A stretch of 64,000 nucleotides of DNA from Shinella sp. SUS2 (GTDB lineage Bacteria; Pseudomonadota; Alphaproteobacteria; Rhizobiales; Rhizobiaceae), in assembly GCF_001262505.1 (NCBI RefSeq), contig NZ_KQ410726.1:62001-126000 (forward strand). The letters are read 5' to 3'. Shown here one piece after another: positions 35,325-43,306 of this stretch. Position numbers and translations under genes: made by a program. The notes under the pieces are model-generated. The model made no database searches. It had not been told where the DNA came from and was given only the letters and a program-made list of their open reading frames with translations. Positions within the stretch are counted from its first letter, which is position 1, and every line of letters starts with the position of its first letter.

Positions 35325-35617
35325 CCTCGCGCCCCGATGCGATGAAGTTTATGGAAACGGCGTTAAGCATTCCTTGCCAATCCGCCCCCGCTTTTTCCAA
35401 AGGTTCCGGAGGGGTCGCAATATGACAATTGTGTCACCGGGCAGGCCAGGTGGCCAAAAGGGTATTCATGCTGCTCGTTTCTTTTGCATAATTGATTGAA
35501 ATATATGCAATTAGGCCTGAGGTTGGCTTGCCTCTGCCCATTTTATCTCTGTCGCCAAATCGGAATGGCATGTCGCTAACTGACATGTCGTTTGCCGGGT
35601 CTTGCGTTTAGATAAGA
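35325..35617. other. AT-rich intergenic region upstream of the cobalamin riboswitch
   Basis: About 290 bases without a gene. It holds TGACA-ATTG-TGTCA (35423-35436), the inverted repeat TTGCATA-N13-TATGCAA (35484-35510), and three TGTCG copies at 35550, 35571 and 35586. The region is unusually AT-rich for this genome and must hold the promoters of the DUF6656-like gene and gbcAB. Confidence 0.5.
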
Positions 35618-35792
35618 ACACTCGAGGTGCCGTTCTGACGAAGAGCGGAGAATTGGGAAGCCGGTTGAAATCCGGCGCTGCCCCCGCAACGGTGTAGGAG
35701 AAACGCGCGGCGAGACGCCACTGGACAGAAAGTCCGGGAAGGCGCCGCGACGGTCCTGACGGACGCTCCTGAGCCCGGAAACCAGCCTTGGG
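35618..35792 (+). promoter_or_regulatory. Cobalamin (adenosylcobalamin) riboswitch upstream of gbcAB
   Basis: The conserved core is complete: GGGAAGCCGGT with its hairpin partner TCCGGC (35655-35676), GCTGCCCCCGCAACGGT (35677-35693), GCCACTGGAC with GTCCGGGAAGGC (35717-35743), and the B12 box GAGCCCGGAAACCAGCC (35771-35787). All lie in the right order and strand. The next gene is gbcA, 116 bases downstream. CCGGAT (35852-35857) or ATGCC (35856-35860) could pair with ATCCGG or GGCAT at the gbcA start, a possible translation-blocking platform. Confidence 0.9.
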
Positions 35793-35907
35793 AATGATCG
35801 TGACTGGCTGCGGCGGGCGGCCGGGAAGCGTGCAGTCCGGCGCCCCCGCGCCCGGATGCCGTCTCCTTCCGTGCGCCTCATCCCCAACAGGATATCGAGG
35901 ATCCGGC

Positions 35908-37152
35908 ATGGACATCAGCAGCGACGTGCTCCGCAAGCTCAAGAACCGGCGCGAGGGCCACAGCCTCGAGCAGGCCTTCTACATCGACCCCGATCACTAC
36001 AGGCTCGATCTCGAGACGATTTGGTATCGCGACTGGCTGTTCATCGGCCATGACTGCGAGATCCCGAAGGCCGGCAACTATTTTACCGTGCAGGTCGGCG
36101 ACTATCCCGTGGTCATCACCCGCGACCGCACGGGGACCGTGCGCGCCCTGCACAATTCCTGCCGTCACCGCGGCTCGCGCGTCTGCACGCAGCACAAGGG
36201 GTCCTCGGCCAAGCTCGTCTGTCCCTACCACCAGTGGACCTACGAGCTGGATGGCTCGCTGCTCTTCGCCCGCCACATGGCCGAGGATTTCGACAAGAGC
36301 CAGCACGGTTTGAAGCGCGTGCACTGCGAGACCGTCGGCGGATACATCTTCATCTGCCTTGCAAACGAGGCGCCGGATTTTTCCGCTTTCCGCAACCTGG
36401 TCGAGCCCTATCTTGCCCGTCACCGCCTCGGGGAGACCAAGGTCGCCTTCGAAAGCACGATCGTCGAGAAGGGCAACTGGAAGCTCGTCTGGGAAAACAA
36501 CCGCGAGTGCTATCACTGCGCCGCCAACCATCCCGAGCTTTGCCGCACCTATCCCGAGGCGCCGAGCGCCACCGGCGTGCAGGGCGCCAAGGACGATCCC
36601 GTCATCGCCGCGCACTGGGAGAAATGCGAGGCGGCGGGCCTGCCGAGCGAATTCCGCATGTCGTCGACCGGCCAGTTCCGCGCGGCCCGCATGCCGCTCA
36701 TCCAGGATGCCGAGAGCTACACGATGTCCGGCGCCCGCGCCGTCAACCGCCCGCTGTCGAACGATGTGCTGGAAAACCACATCGGCACGCTGCTGCTCTT
36801 CCACTATCCGACGACCTGGAACCATGTGCTCGCCGACCATGCCATCACCTTCCGCGTTCTGCCGCTTGGGCCGGAGCTGACGCAGGTCACGACGAAATGG
36901 CTGGTGAACAAGGACGCGGTCGAGGGCGTCGATTACCGCCTTGACGAGCTCACCCATGTCTGGACCGAGACCAACGACCAGGACCGCCGCATCGTCGAGG
37001 AAAACGCCTTCGGCATCCGCTCGCCGGCCTACCAGCCCGGCCCCTATTCGCCGGAAGACGAGGGGGGCGTCATGCAGTTCGTCGAATGGTACGTGAACTT
37101 CATGGTCGATCGGCTCGACGGCGCCAAGAAGCCGCTCTCGCGGGTGGCATGA
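35908..37152 (+). CDS. gbcA: Rieske non-haem iron oxygenase, glycine betaine demethylase oxygenase subunit-like
   Basis: A 414-residue oxygenase component of the GbcA type, which oxidatively removes one methyl from glycine betaine to give dimethylglycine and formaldehyde. The Rieske cluster ligands are Cys85, His87, Cys105 and His108; the mononuclear iron site includes His203 and His208 in NNRECYHCAANHPEL. The ending NDQDRR and YQPGPYSPEDEGG matches GbcA. Stachydrine demethylase is related, so betaine is likely but not proven. The GAGG Shine-Dalgarno and ATG lie downstream of the riboswitch. The reductase follows after one base. Confidence 0.85.
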   Translation: MDISSDVLRKLKNRREGHSLEQAFYIDPDHYRLDLETIWYRDWLFIGHDCEIPKAGNYFTVQVGDYPVVITRDRTGTVRALHNSCRHRGSRVCTQHKGSSAKLVCPYHQWTYELDGSLLFARHMAEDFDKSQHGLKRVHCETVGGYIFICLANEAPDFSAFRNLVEPYLARHRLGETKVAFESTIVEKGNWKLVWENNRECYHCAANHPELCRTYPEAPSATGVQGAKDDPVIAAHWEKCEAAGLPSEFRMSSTGQFRAARMPLIQDAESYTMSGARAVNRPLSNDVLENHIGTLLLFHYPTTWNHVLADHAITFRVLPLGPELTQVTTKWLVNKDAVEGVDYRLDELTHVWTETNDQDRRIVEENAFGIRSPAYQPGPYSPEDEGGVMQFVEWYVNFMVDRLDGAKKPLSRVA

Positions 37153-37153
37153 C

Positions 37154-38257
37154 ATGACGATCGCAAGCCATTTCCGCCATTTCGACGAGCTTCATCCGTG
37201 GAACGATCGCCAGCACATGCTGGAATGCATTGCCGTAACGGTGGAGACATCAGACGTGATGACCTTCACCTTCCGGTCCGACCGCGACAACTGGTTCCGA
37301 TACCTGCCCGGCCAGTTCGTCACGCTGGAAATTCCGGTTGCGCAGGACGATCCCGTCCTGCGCACCTATACGCTCTCCTCGACGCCCTCGCGGCCCTTCT
37401 CCGTTTCCGTGACGGTGAAGGCGCAGAAGAGCTCGATCGGCACGCGCTGGATGTTCGACAACCTGAAGCCCGGCATGAAGCTGAAGGCCTTCGGCCCGCT
37501 CGGCGACTTCTCCCTCGTGCGCTATCCCGCCGAAAAGTATCTCTTCATCTCGGCCGGCTCCGGCGTCACGCCGATGATGTCGATGACGCGCTGGATGTCG
37601 GATTGCGCGCCGCAGTCCGACGTCGCCTTCGTCACCTGCGCGCGCAAGCCGGAGGATCTGCTGTTCAAGGCGGAGCTTGAATGTCTTGCCGCGCAGATGC
37701 CGAACCTGACGCTCGGCTTCGTCGTCGAGGGGCACAATCCGCGCGACGGCTGGCACGGATTGCGCGGCCGCATCGATGCCGCCCGTCTCTCGCTGCTCGC
37801 GCCGGATTTTCGCGAGCGCACCGTCTTCTGCTGCGGCCCGGAACCTTTCATGCGCGGCGTCAGAGACCTTCTCAAGGTTTGCGGCTTCAACATGGAGCGC
37901 TACCACGAGGAGAGCTTCCAGCCGGCCGCAGCGCCTGCCCCGGAGGAGATCGCCATCCGCGCCGGCGCCGGTGAGCACGACGTCGATGCCAATGCCGTTG
38001 CGACCGTCACCTTCACCATGGCCGGCAAGGATGCGAAATGCCCGCCCGGCCAGACGATCCTCCAGACCGCCCGGGCGGCCGGCGTGCGCATCGGCGCGGC
38101 CTGCGAAGGCGGCCTGTGCGGCACCTGCCGGGTGATGAAGCTCTCTGGCGAGGTGGACATGCGCCACAACGGCGGCATCCTCGACGACGAGATCGAGGAA
38201 GGCTACATCCTTGCCTGCTGCTCGCGACCGGTCGGCGACGTGCAGATCGAGGCGTAG
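37154..38257 (+). CDS. gbcB: Ferredoxin reductase subunit of the betaine oxygenase
   Basis: A 367-residue hybrid reductase: FAD domain with LRTYTLSSTPSR, NAD(P) domain with SAGSGVTPMMSM and FCCGPEPFM, and a C-terminal plant-type 2Fe-2S domain with Cys317, Cys322, Cys325 and a further Cys near 355. It passes electrons from NAD(P)H to GbcA. One base separates it from gbcA, so the pair is one operon under the riboswitch. Confidence 0.88.
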   Translation: MTIASHFRHFDELHPWNDRQHMLECIAVTVETSDVMTFTFRSDRDNWFRYLPGQFVTLEIPVAQDDPVLRTYTLSSTPSRPFSVSVTVKAQKSSIGTRWMFDNLKPGMKLKAFGPLGDFSLVRYPAEKYLFISAGSGVTPMMSMTRWMSDCAPQSDVAFVTCARKPEDLLFKAELECLAAQMPNLTLGFVVEGHNPRDGWHGLRGRIDAARLSLLAPDFRERTVFCCGPEPFMRGVRDLLKVCGFNMERYHEESFQPAAAPAPEEIAIRAGAGEHDVDANAVATVTFTMAGKDAKCPPGQTILQTARAAGVRIGAACEGGLCGTCRVMKLSGEVDMRHNGGILDDEIEEGYILACCSRPVGDVQIEA

Positions 38258-38285
38258 GGGCGGGCCTGCGCCCGCCGCAAGCGTT

Positions 38286-39380
38286 TCAGAAATCCTGATA
38301 GTTCAGCGGCGTCACCTCGACCAGGCGGCGGCCGACCGTGGTGGTCGCGGTGCCCTTGGCCATGATGCCGGCGCGGACTTCGGCCGTCACGGCGACGGGG
38401 AAGGATGCTGTCGCGCCCGAGGCGAGCGTGACGGCGCCGGCCGTCTGTGCGCCGGTGCCGGCTTCGGCCTCGGCCCTTACCGTTGCCTTGAAGCTGCCGC
38501 CCGACGGGATGGAGGCGGTGAGCATGGTGTCGACGGGCTCGAAGGGCTTTTCCGGCAGGAGTTCGCCGAAGGCCCAGGCCCTGCCGAGCGCCGCCTTGGT
38601 CATCGGTGCGACGTTGACGTCGATATCGGTCAGCGCGCCCTTCACCCGGTAGGGGCAGCGCCGTTTCGAGCAGTTGACGCCGGCGGAGAACTGCCAGAGC
38701 GCGTAATTGTCCCAGTTGCCCATCGGGAAGGCGTCCTCGATGCCCGGCTTGTAGCGGGCATACCAGAGCGGCAGGCGCGAGAGGATGCGATACCTGTCAC
38801 GGTTGAGGGCGATGAACCGGGCGGTCGAATGGTTGGTGTAGAGCACGGGATAGCGGCCCGTGCGCGTCTTGATGTGTCCGGCAAAGACCTGCGCATCCTC
38901 CAGCGACATGTAGTTGTCGGGATCGATGCCTTCGATATCGAGCACCATCATCTCGTCGTCCTGGGGATTGGCATAGTCGAGGAAATGGTTGGCCTGATCG
39001 ATCGGATTGCCCGGCCGGGCGAGGTGATAGGCGCCCCAGAGCAGCCCTTTCGAGCGGGCGAGCAGCCGGCGGGTCTCGTAGAGTTCGCGGCTCACCGCAT
39101 ATTTGCGCCACATGGTCTTGCAATGCGCCACCGTGTCGCCGCTGTGCTCGCCCTTGCAGCTGAAGCTTTCCGGCAGGCCGTCGGACGCCTTGGAGATGAA
39201 GCCGGCAATGCGCGTGTCGGACAGCATCTCCGACCAGTCGATCTCGTTCAGCTCATAGGCATCGATGACGATGGCGTTTTCCGGCTTCTTCCACGGTTCG
39301 ACGTTCGCGGCGCTTGCTGAAAAGGGCAGGGCGGCCAGCAGGAGAAGGGCGGCCAGGCCGGAAAGATGCTTCGGGTTCAT
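38286..39380 (-). CDS. GH25 family muramidase-like secreted protein
   Basis: A 364-residue exported protein with signal peptide NPKHLSGLAALLLLAALPFS, then a GH25 domain: VIDAYELNEIDWSEM, GAYHLARPGNP, the acidic VLDIEG, YTNHSTARF, PLWYARYK and LWQFSAGVNC. GH25 enzymes cut peptidoglycan. A further domain of about 80 residues follows at the C-terminus. AGGAG precedes the ATG at 39380. Convergent with gbcB and divergent from the BA14K gene. Confidence 0.85.
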   Translation of the reverse strand: MNPKHLSGLAALLLLAALPFSASAANVEPWKKPENAIVIDAYELNEIDWSEMLSDTRIAGFISKASDGLPESFSCKGEHSGDTVAHCKTMWRKYAVSRELYETRRLLARSKGLLWGAYHLARPGNPIDQANHFLDYANPQDDEMMVLDIEGIDPDNYMSLEDAQVFAGHIKTRTGRYPVLYTNHSTARFIALNRDRYRILSRLPLWYARYKPGIEDAFPMGNWDNYALWQFSAGVNCSKRRCPYRVKGALTDIDVNVAPMTKAALGRAWAFGELLPEKPFEPVDTMLTASIPSGGSFKATVRAEAEAGTGAQTAGAVTLASGATASFPVAVTAEVRAGIMAKGTATTTVGRRLVEVTPLNYQDF

Positions 39381-39436
39381 GGACGCTCCTGTTCGATATC
39401 GCGCCGGCGCAAGTGCGCATGGTGCGCGAAACATGG

Positions 39437-39451
39437 TTAACGGATGGCTAA
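39437..39451. promoter_or_regulatory. CtrA-like site TTAA-N7-CTAA
   Basis: TTAACGGATGGCTAA lies between the divergent GH25 and BA14K genes and differs by one base from the CtrA consensus TTAA-N7-TTAA. Confidence 0.35.
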
Positions 39452-39586
39452 CATGCACAAAACCCGGCGTTGAACATTGAATCGCGCGCGAGAAGATCGC
39501 ATATGGAACGAAAGGGACTTTGGTGCGTTTCGCGTTCAAATTGCCGTTCGAGCAACAGTCGAAAGGCCCTCTCAGGGAGAAGTGTC

Positions 39587-40186
39587 ATGAGATTTCTCAA
39601 CAAATGCCTGGCGGTCGCCATGTCGGCGCTCTTTGCCGCCACCCCGGTCGTGCCGGCCAGCGCCATGCCGCTTGGGGTTCCGAAGGTGCAGACGACCGCG
39701 GCCGGCGGCAACGATGTGCAGCTCGTTCGCGACCATGACCGCCGTATCTGGGTGCGCCGGAATTCCGATCGTGGCTGGCGCGCTGACCGCGGGCGGGGCG
39801 ACGACGGCTGGCGCCGCGGGCGCAGCTGGAACGACGATCGGGGCTGGCGCGATATCCGCCGCTACCGTGGTCCCGACTACCGTTATCGCGACCGGGATGT
39901 GGGCTGGCGTGACCGCGGTGACCGCTACGGCTGGTACCGCGGCCATCGCGGCTACCGCTACCAGCGCCCGGGCTATCGTTATTATGACGGTTACTGGTTC
40001 CCGCTTGCCGCCTTCGGCATCGGCACCATCATCGGCGGCGCGATTGCCAACGACCGGACCTATGTCGGCGGTGGTGGTTCGCATGTGAACTGGTGCGCAA
40101 ACCGCTATCGTTCGTACAGGGCCTACGACAACACGTTCCAGCCCTACAACGGTCCGCGCCGCCAGTGCATCTCGCCCTATAGCTGA
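39587..40186 (+). CDS. BA14K family secreted protein
   Basis: A 199-residue protein: signal peptide [20 protein letters not shown], a middle rich in Arg, Asp, Trp and Tyr ([19 protein letters not shown]), a short hydrophobic stretch [14 protein letters not shown], and the BA14K end [20 protein letters not shown] followed by [11 protein letters not shown]14K was first described as a Brucella antigen with lectin-like activity. CAGGGAGA precedes the ATG. Confidence 0.9.
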   Translation: MRFLNKCLAVAMSALFAATPVVPASAMPLGVPKVQTTAAGGNDVQLVRDHDRRIWVRRNSDRGWRADRGRGDDGWRRGRSWNDDRGWRDIRRYRGPDYRYRDRDVGWRDRGDRYGWYRGHRGYRYQRPGYRYYDGYWFPLAAFGIGTIIGGAIANDRTYVGGGGSHVNWCANRYRSYRAYDNTFQPYNGPRRQCISPYS

Positions 40187-40227
40187 TAGGGCAATCCTCT
40201 CCGAGCCGGCGGTCCCCCGGCTCCTGG

Positions 40228-40264
40228 AACGGGCTGACCGGTCGTTGAGACCGGCCGGCCCGTT
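40228..40264 (+). terminator. Terminator after the BA14K gene
   Basis: AACGGGC / GCCCGTT outer stem with CCGGTC / GACCGG inside, followed by TCCGTTT, about 40 bases past the stop. Confidence 0.75.
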
Positions 40265-40295
40265 TCCGTTTCTGGGGCCTCATCGCAAGTTGACG

Positions 40296-40305
40296 TTTAC
40301 GTAAA
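40296..40305. promoter_or_regulatory. Palindrome TTTACGTAAA upstream of the acyl-CoA dehydrogenase gene
   Basis: Perfect 10-base palindrome in the context TTGACGTTTACGTAAA, 67 bases before the dehydrogenase start. Similar sequences are bound by MerR-type regulators of acyl-CoA catabolism such as LiuR in Proteobacteria; the assignment is tentative. Confidence 0.45.
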
Positions 40306-40371
40306 AATCAATAATCTGTGCGCCAGCGGATCGCCCCGCCGAAGCGGGCAGGCGGCCGGAGGAGGATAGAG

Positions 40372-42168
40372 ATGTACAAGGCGCCGGTCGAGGAGATTGC
40401 GTTCACGCTGAAGCATGTGGCGGGCCTTGCGCCCGCGCTCGAAGGCGGCCATCTCGGCGATCTCTCGGACGACCTCGTCGATGCCATCCTCTCCGAAGCC
40501 GGCCGGTTCGCCACGGAAGCCGTGGCGCCGCTTGCCGAGATCGGCGACAGACAGGGTGCCCGCCTCGCCGATGGCGCGGTGACGATGCCCGACGGCTGGC
40601 CGGCGCTCTACAAGGCCTGGGCGGAAGGCGGCTGGAACTCGCTGACGGCTTCGCCCGATTTCGGCGGGCAGGGCCTGCCGCACATGCTGCACGTCGCCGC
40701 GCTCGAAATGTGGAACAGCGGCTCCATGGCCTTTGCGATCGGCCCGACGCTGACGATCGGCGCCATCGAGGCGCTGACGGCGCACGGCTCGGACCACCTG
40801 AAATCCACCTATCTGCCGAAGATGGTGTCGGGCGAATGGATGGGCTCGATGAACCTCACCGAGCCCCATGCCGGCTCGGATCTCGGCGTGATGAAGACCC
40901 GCGCGGAACGCCGTGACGACGGCACCTATCGCCTCTTCGGCCAGAAGATCTTCATCACCTATGGCGAGCATGATTTCACCGACAACATCGTGCATCTGGT
41001 GCTTGCCCGTCTGCCGGATGCGCCGGCCGGCACGCGCGGCATTTCGCTCTTCCTCGTGCCGAAGTTCCTGGTCGGCGTGGATGGATCGCTCGGCGCCCGC
41101 AACGATGCCTATTGCCATTCCATCGAGCACAAGCTCGGCATCCATGCGTCGCCCACCTGCACGATGATCTACGGCGACGGCCGCTTCGGTGACGAGCCGG
41201 GCGCCATCGGCTGGCTGGTTGGCGAGGAGAACCGGGGTCTCGCCTGTATGTTCACCATGATGAACAACGCACGCCTCGCTGTCGGCATGCAGGGCGTGGC
41301 GATCGCGGAGGCCGCGATGCAGAAGGCGATCGCCTATGCGAAGGAGCGCACGCAGGGCAAGGCGCCGGGCTGGCACGGTGGCGACCAGGGTTCGGGCATG
41401 AGTCCGATCATCGAGCATCCAGATGTCGCCCGCATGCTCCTGACCATGAAGGTGCTGACCCAGGGCGCCCGCGCCATCACCTATGCCTGCGCCCACGCGG
41501 TGGATATGAGTCATGGCGCGGAGGCACGGCACTGGGCCGAGCGCGCCAGCCTGCTCACCCCCATCGCCAAGAGTTTCGCCACCGATGCCGGCGTCGACGT
41601 CGCCTCGCTCGGCGTTCAGGTGCATGGCGGCATGGGCTTCATCGAGGAGACGGGCGCCGCCCGCCTCTATCGCGATGCCCGCATCGCGCCGATCTACGAG
41701 GGCACCAACGGCATTCAGGCCATCGACCTCGTCACGCGCAAGCTGCCGCTGTCGGATGGTGGCCATGTGCGGGGTTTTGTCGGCGAACTGCGCGAGATCG
41801 CCGAAAAGGCCCGTCTTCGTGCGGGCACGGCAAATACGCCGGATCTCGGCGAAACCGGCGAGCGCCTCGATATTGCCATCGCTGATCTCGAAGCCGCCAC
41901 CGAATGGTTGCTCGCCACGCTCGCCGCGGGCAGGCAGGCCGAAGCGCTTGCCGGTGCCACGCCCTACCAGCGCCTCTTCGGCCTGGTGCTGACGGGGGCC
42001 TATCTCGCCAAGGGCGCGCTTGCCGATGGCGGTGACGGTCGCAACGGCGAACGGGCCGCCCTGTGCCGCTTCGCCGCGGAAAACATCATCGGCGAGACGG
42101 CGGCGCTGCGCGACCGGGTGATCTCCGGTGCCGGGAGCCTTGAAGCCGCACGTGTGGTGCTGGGATAG
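40372..42168 (+). CDS. Acyl-CoA dehydrogenase (DmdC-like long family)
   Basis: A 598-residue flavoprotein that introduces a 2,3-double bond into acyl-CoA. It has [39 protein letters not shown] and the catalytic Glu in [14 protein letters not shown], plus the extra C-terminal domain of the 3-methylmercaptopropionyl-CoA dehydrogenase type. Substrate is not fixed by sequence. GGAGGAGGATAG stands before the ATG. An enoyl-CoA hydratase follows 82 bases later and probably takes its product. Confidence 0.92.
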   Translation: MYKAPVEEIAFTLKHVAGLAPALEGGHLGDLSDDLVDAILSEAGRFATEAVAPLAEIGDRQGARLADGAVTMPDGWPALYKAWAEGGWNSLTASPDFGGQGLPHMLHVAALEMWNSGSMAFAIGPTLTIGAIEALTAHGSDHLKSTYLPKMVSGEWMGSMNLTEPHAGSDLGVMKTRAERRDDGTYRLFGQKIFITYGEHDFTDNIVHLVLARLPDAPAGTRGISLFLVPKFLVGVDGSLGARNDAYCHSIEHKLGIHASPTCTMIYGDGRFGDEPGAIGWLVGEENRGLACMFTMMNNARLAVGMQGVAIAEAAMQKAIAYAKERTQGKAPGWHGGDQGSGMSPIIEHPDVARMLLTMKVLTQGARAITYACAHAVDMSHGAEARHWAERASLLTPIAKSFATDAGVDVASLGVQVHGGMGFIEETGAARLYRDARIAPIYEGTNGIQAIDLVTRKLPLSDGGHVRGFVGELREIAEKARLRAGTANTPDLGETGERLDIAIADLEAATEWLLATLAAGRQAEALAGATPYQRLFGLVLTGAYLAKGALADGGDGRNGERAALCRFAAENIIGETAALRDRVISGAGSLEAARVVLG

Positions 42169-42250
42169 GATGCCGCGATCGAACCGATAGGACTACGGCA
42201 GAGGGGGCCGGCCCCGTACGATTGCCATCCGGCGAAGGAAACCGATACCC

Positions 42251-43006
42251 ATGACCGACCACATCCTGATCGAGCACCCGGAAAACGCGCCGGGCGTCCA
42301 GGTGATCCGCCTCAACCGCCCCGACAAGAAGAACGCCATCACCCGCGCCATGTACCAGGCGATGACCGACGCGCTGAAGGCCGGCGATGCGGATGACAGC
42401 GTGCGCGCCACCGTCTTCCTCGGCTCGGAAGGCTGCTTTTCCGCCGGCAACGATCTCAACGATTTCCTCGCCTTCGCAATGGGCGGCACGATGGGGCGCG
42501 AGGTGGTCGATTTTCTCCATGCGCTCGCTGCGCACGGCAAGCCGCTGGTCTCCGGCGTCGACGGTCTGGCGATCGGCATCGGTACGACGATCCATCTGCA
42601 CTGCGACCTCACCTATGCCTCGATCCGCACGGAGTTCCGCACGCCCTTCGTCGACCTGGCGCTGGTGCCGGAGGCGGCGTCCAGCCTTCTCGCCCCCCGC
42701 CTGATGGGCCACCAGCGGGCCTTCGCGCTGCTGGCTGCGGGGGAGGGCTTCTCCGCCACCGCAGCGCGGGAGGCGGGCCTCGTCTATGCCGTCGTCGAGC
42801 CCGCCGCGGTGGAGCGCGACACGCTCGCCGCCGCCGTGCGTCTTGCCGCCAAGCCGCCGAGGGCGCTCGCCATCGCCCGCACCCTTATCCGGGGCGACGG
42901 CGCGGATGTGGCACGGCGGATCGACGAGGAGGCCGAACATTTCGCGGCGCAGTTGAAGAGCCCGGAAGCTCGCGCCGCCTTCGAAGCCTTCATGGCCCGT
43001 CGCTAG
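42251..43006 (+). CDS. Enoyl-CoA hydratase/isomerase family protein
   Basis: A 251-residue crotonase: LNRPDKKNAITRAMYQAM, GCFSAGNDLNDFL and the oxyanion region GLAIGIGTTIHLHCDL, FVDLALVPEAASS. It would hydrate the enoyl-CoA made by the preceding dehydrogenase. The active-site acid is likely the Glu of VPEAASS. Likely one operon with the dehydrogenase. Confidence 0.9.
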   Translation: MTDHILIEHPENAPGVQVIRLNRPDKKNAITRAMYQAMTDALKAGDADDSVRATVFLGSEGCFSAGNDLNDFLAFAMGGTMGREVVDFLHALAAHGKPLVSGVDGLAIGIGTTIHLHCDLTYASIRTEFRTPFVDLALVPEAASSLLAPRLMGHQRAFALLAAGEGFSATAAREAGLVYAVVEPAAVERDTLAAAVRLAAKPPRALAIARTLIRGDGADVARRIDEEAEHFAAQLKSPEARAAFEAFMARR

Positions 43007-43306
43007 AACCGGTCCTGAAAGCGGGAACCGCTCTTCCGCCGGGAAAACCGGCAGATTGGTGGGTTGGAGCGCCTTTCGGCGCCTCCCGATCCGGTCGATT
43101 TTCCGCACCCCGTTCCGCAGGCACCGGTTACACCCCATTTGTGGTCTGTCAATTTTAACGGTGCCTTAAACACGTTTTCCTATTGTGCGGCATTCTCCGG
43201 CGTCCAGCCGGCGGCCGCATGATGCGCCCGATTTTTCGCCTTTCGGCATGCCGTTCAGCATCGCGTCCCCGCCGTTTCCGGCGCGGCGCCCCAGAGAACA
43301 TCGCCC
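43007..43306. other. 300-base intergenic region before the chemoreceptor
   Basis: No gene seen. It holds a GC hairpin GGAGCGCC-TTTC-GGCGCCTCC at about 43066-43086, which may end the hydratase transcript, and then the chemoreceptor promoter region. Confidence 0.5.

Noticed and set aside
35908-37152. Reading the Rieske protein as a cobalamin-synthesis enzyme (CobG or CobZ-like) because of the riboswitch
   Set aside because: The whole protein, including its C-terminal end, follows GbcA, and it comes with a dedicated GbcB-type reductase.
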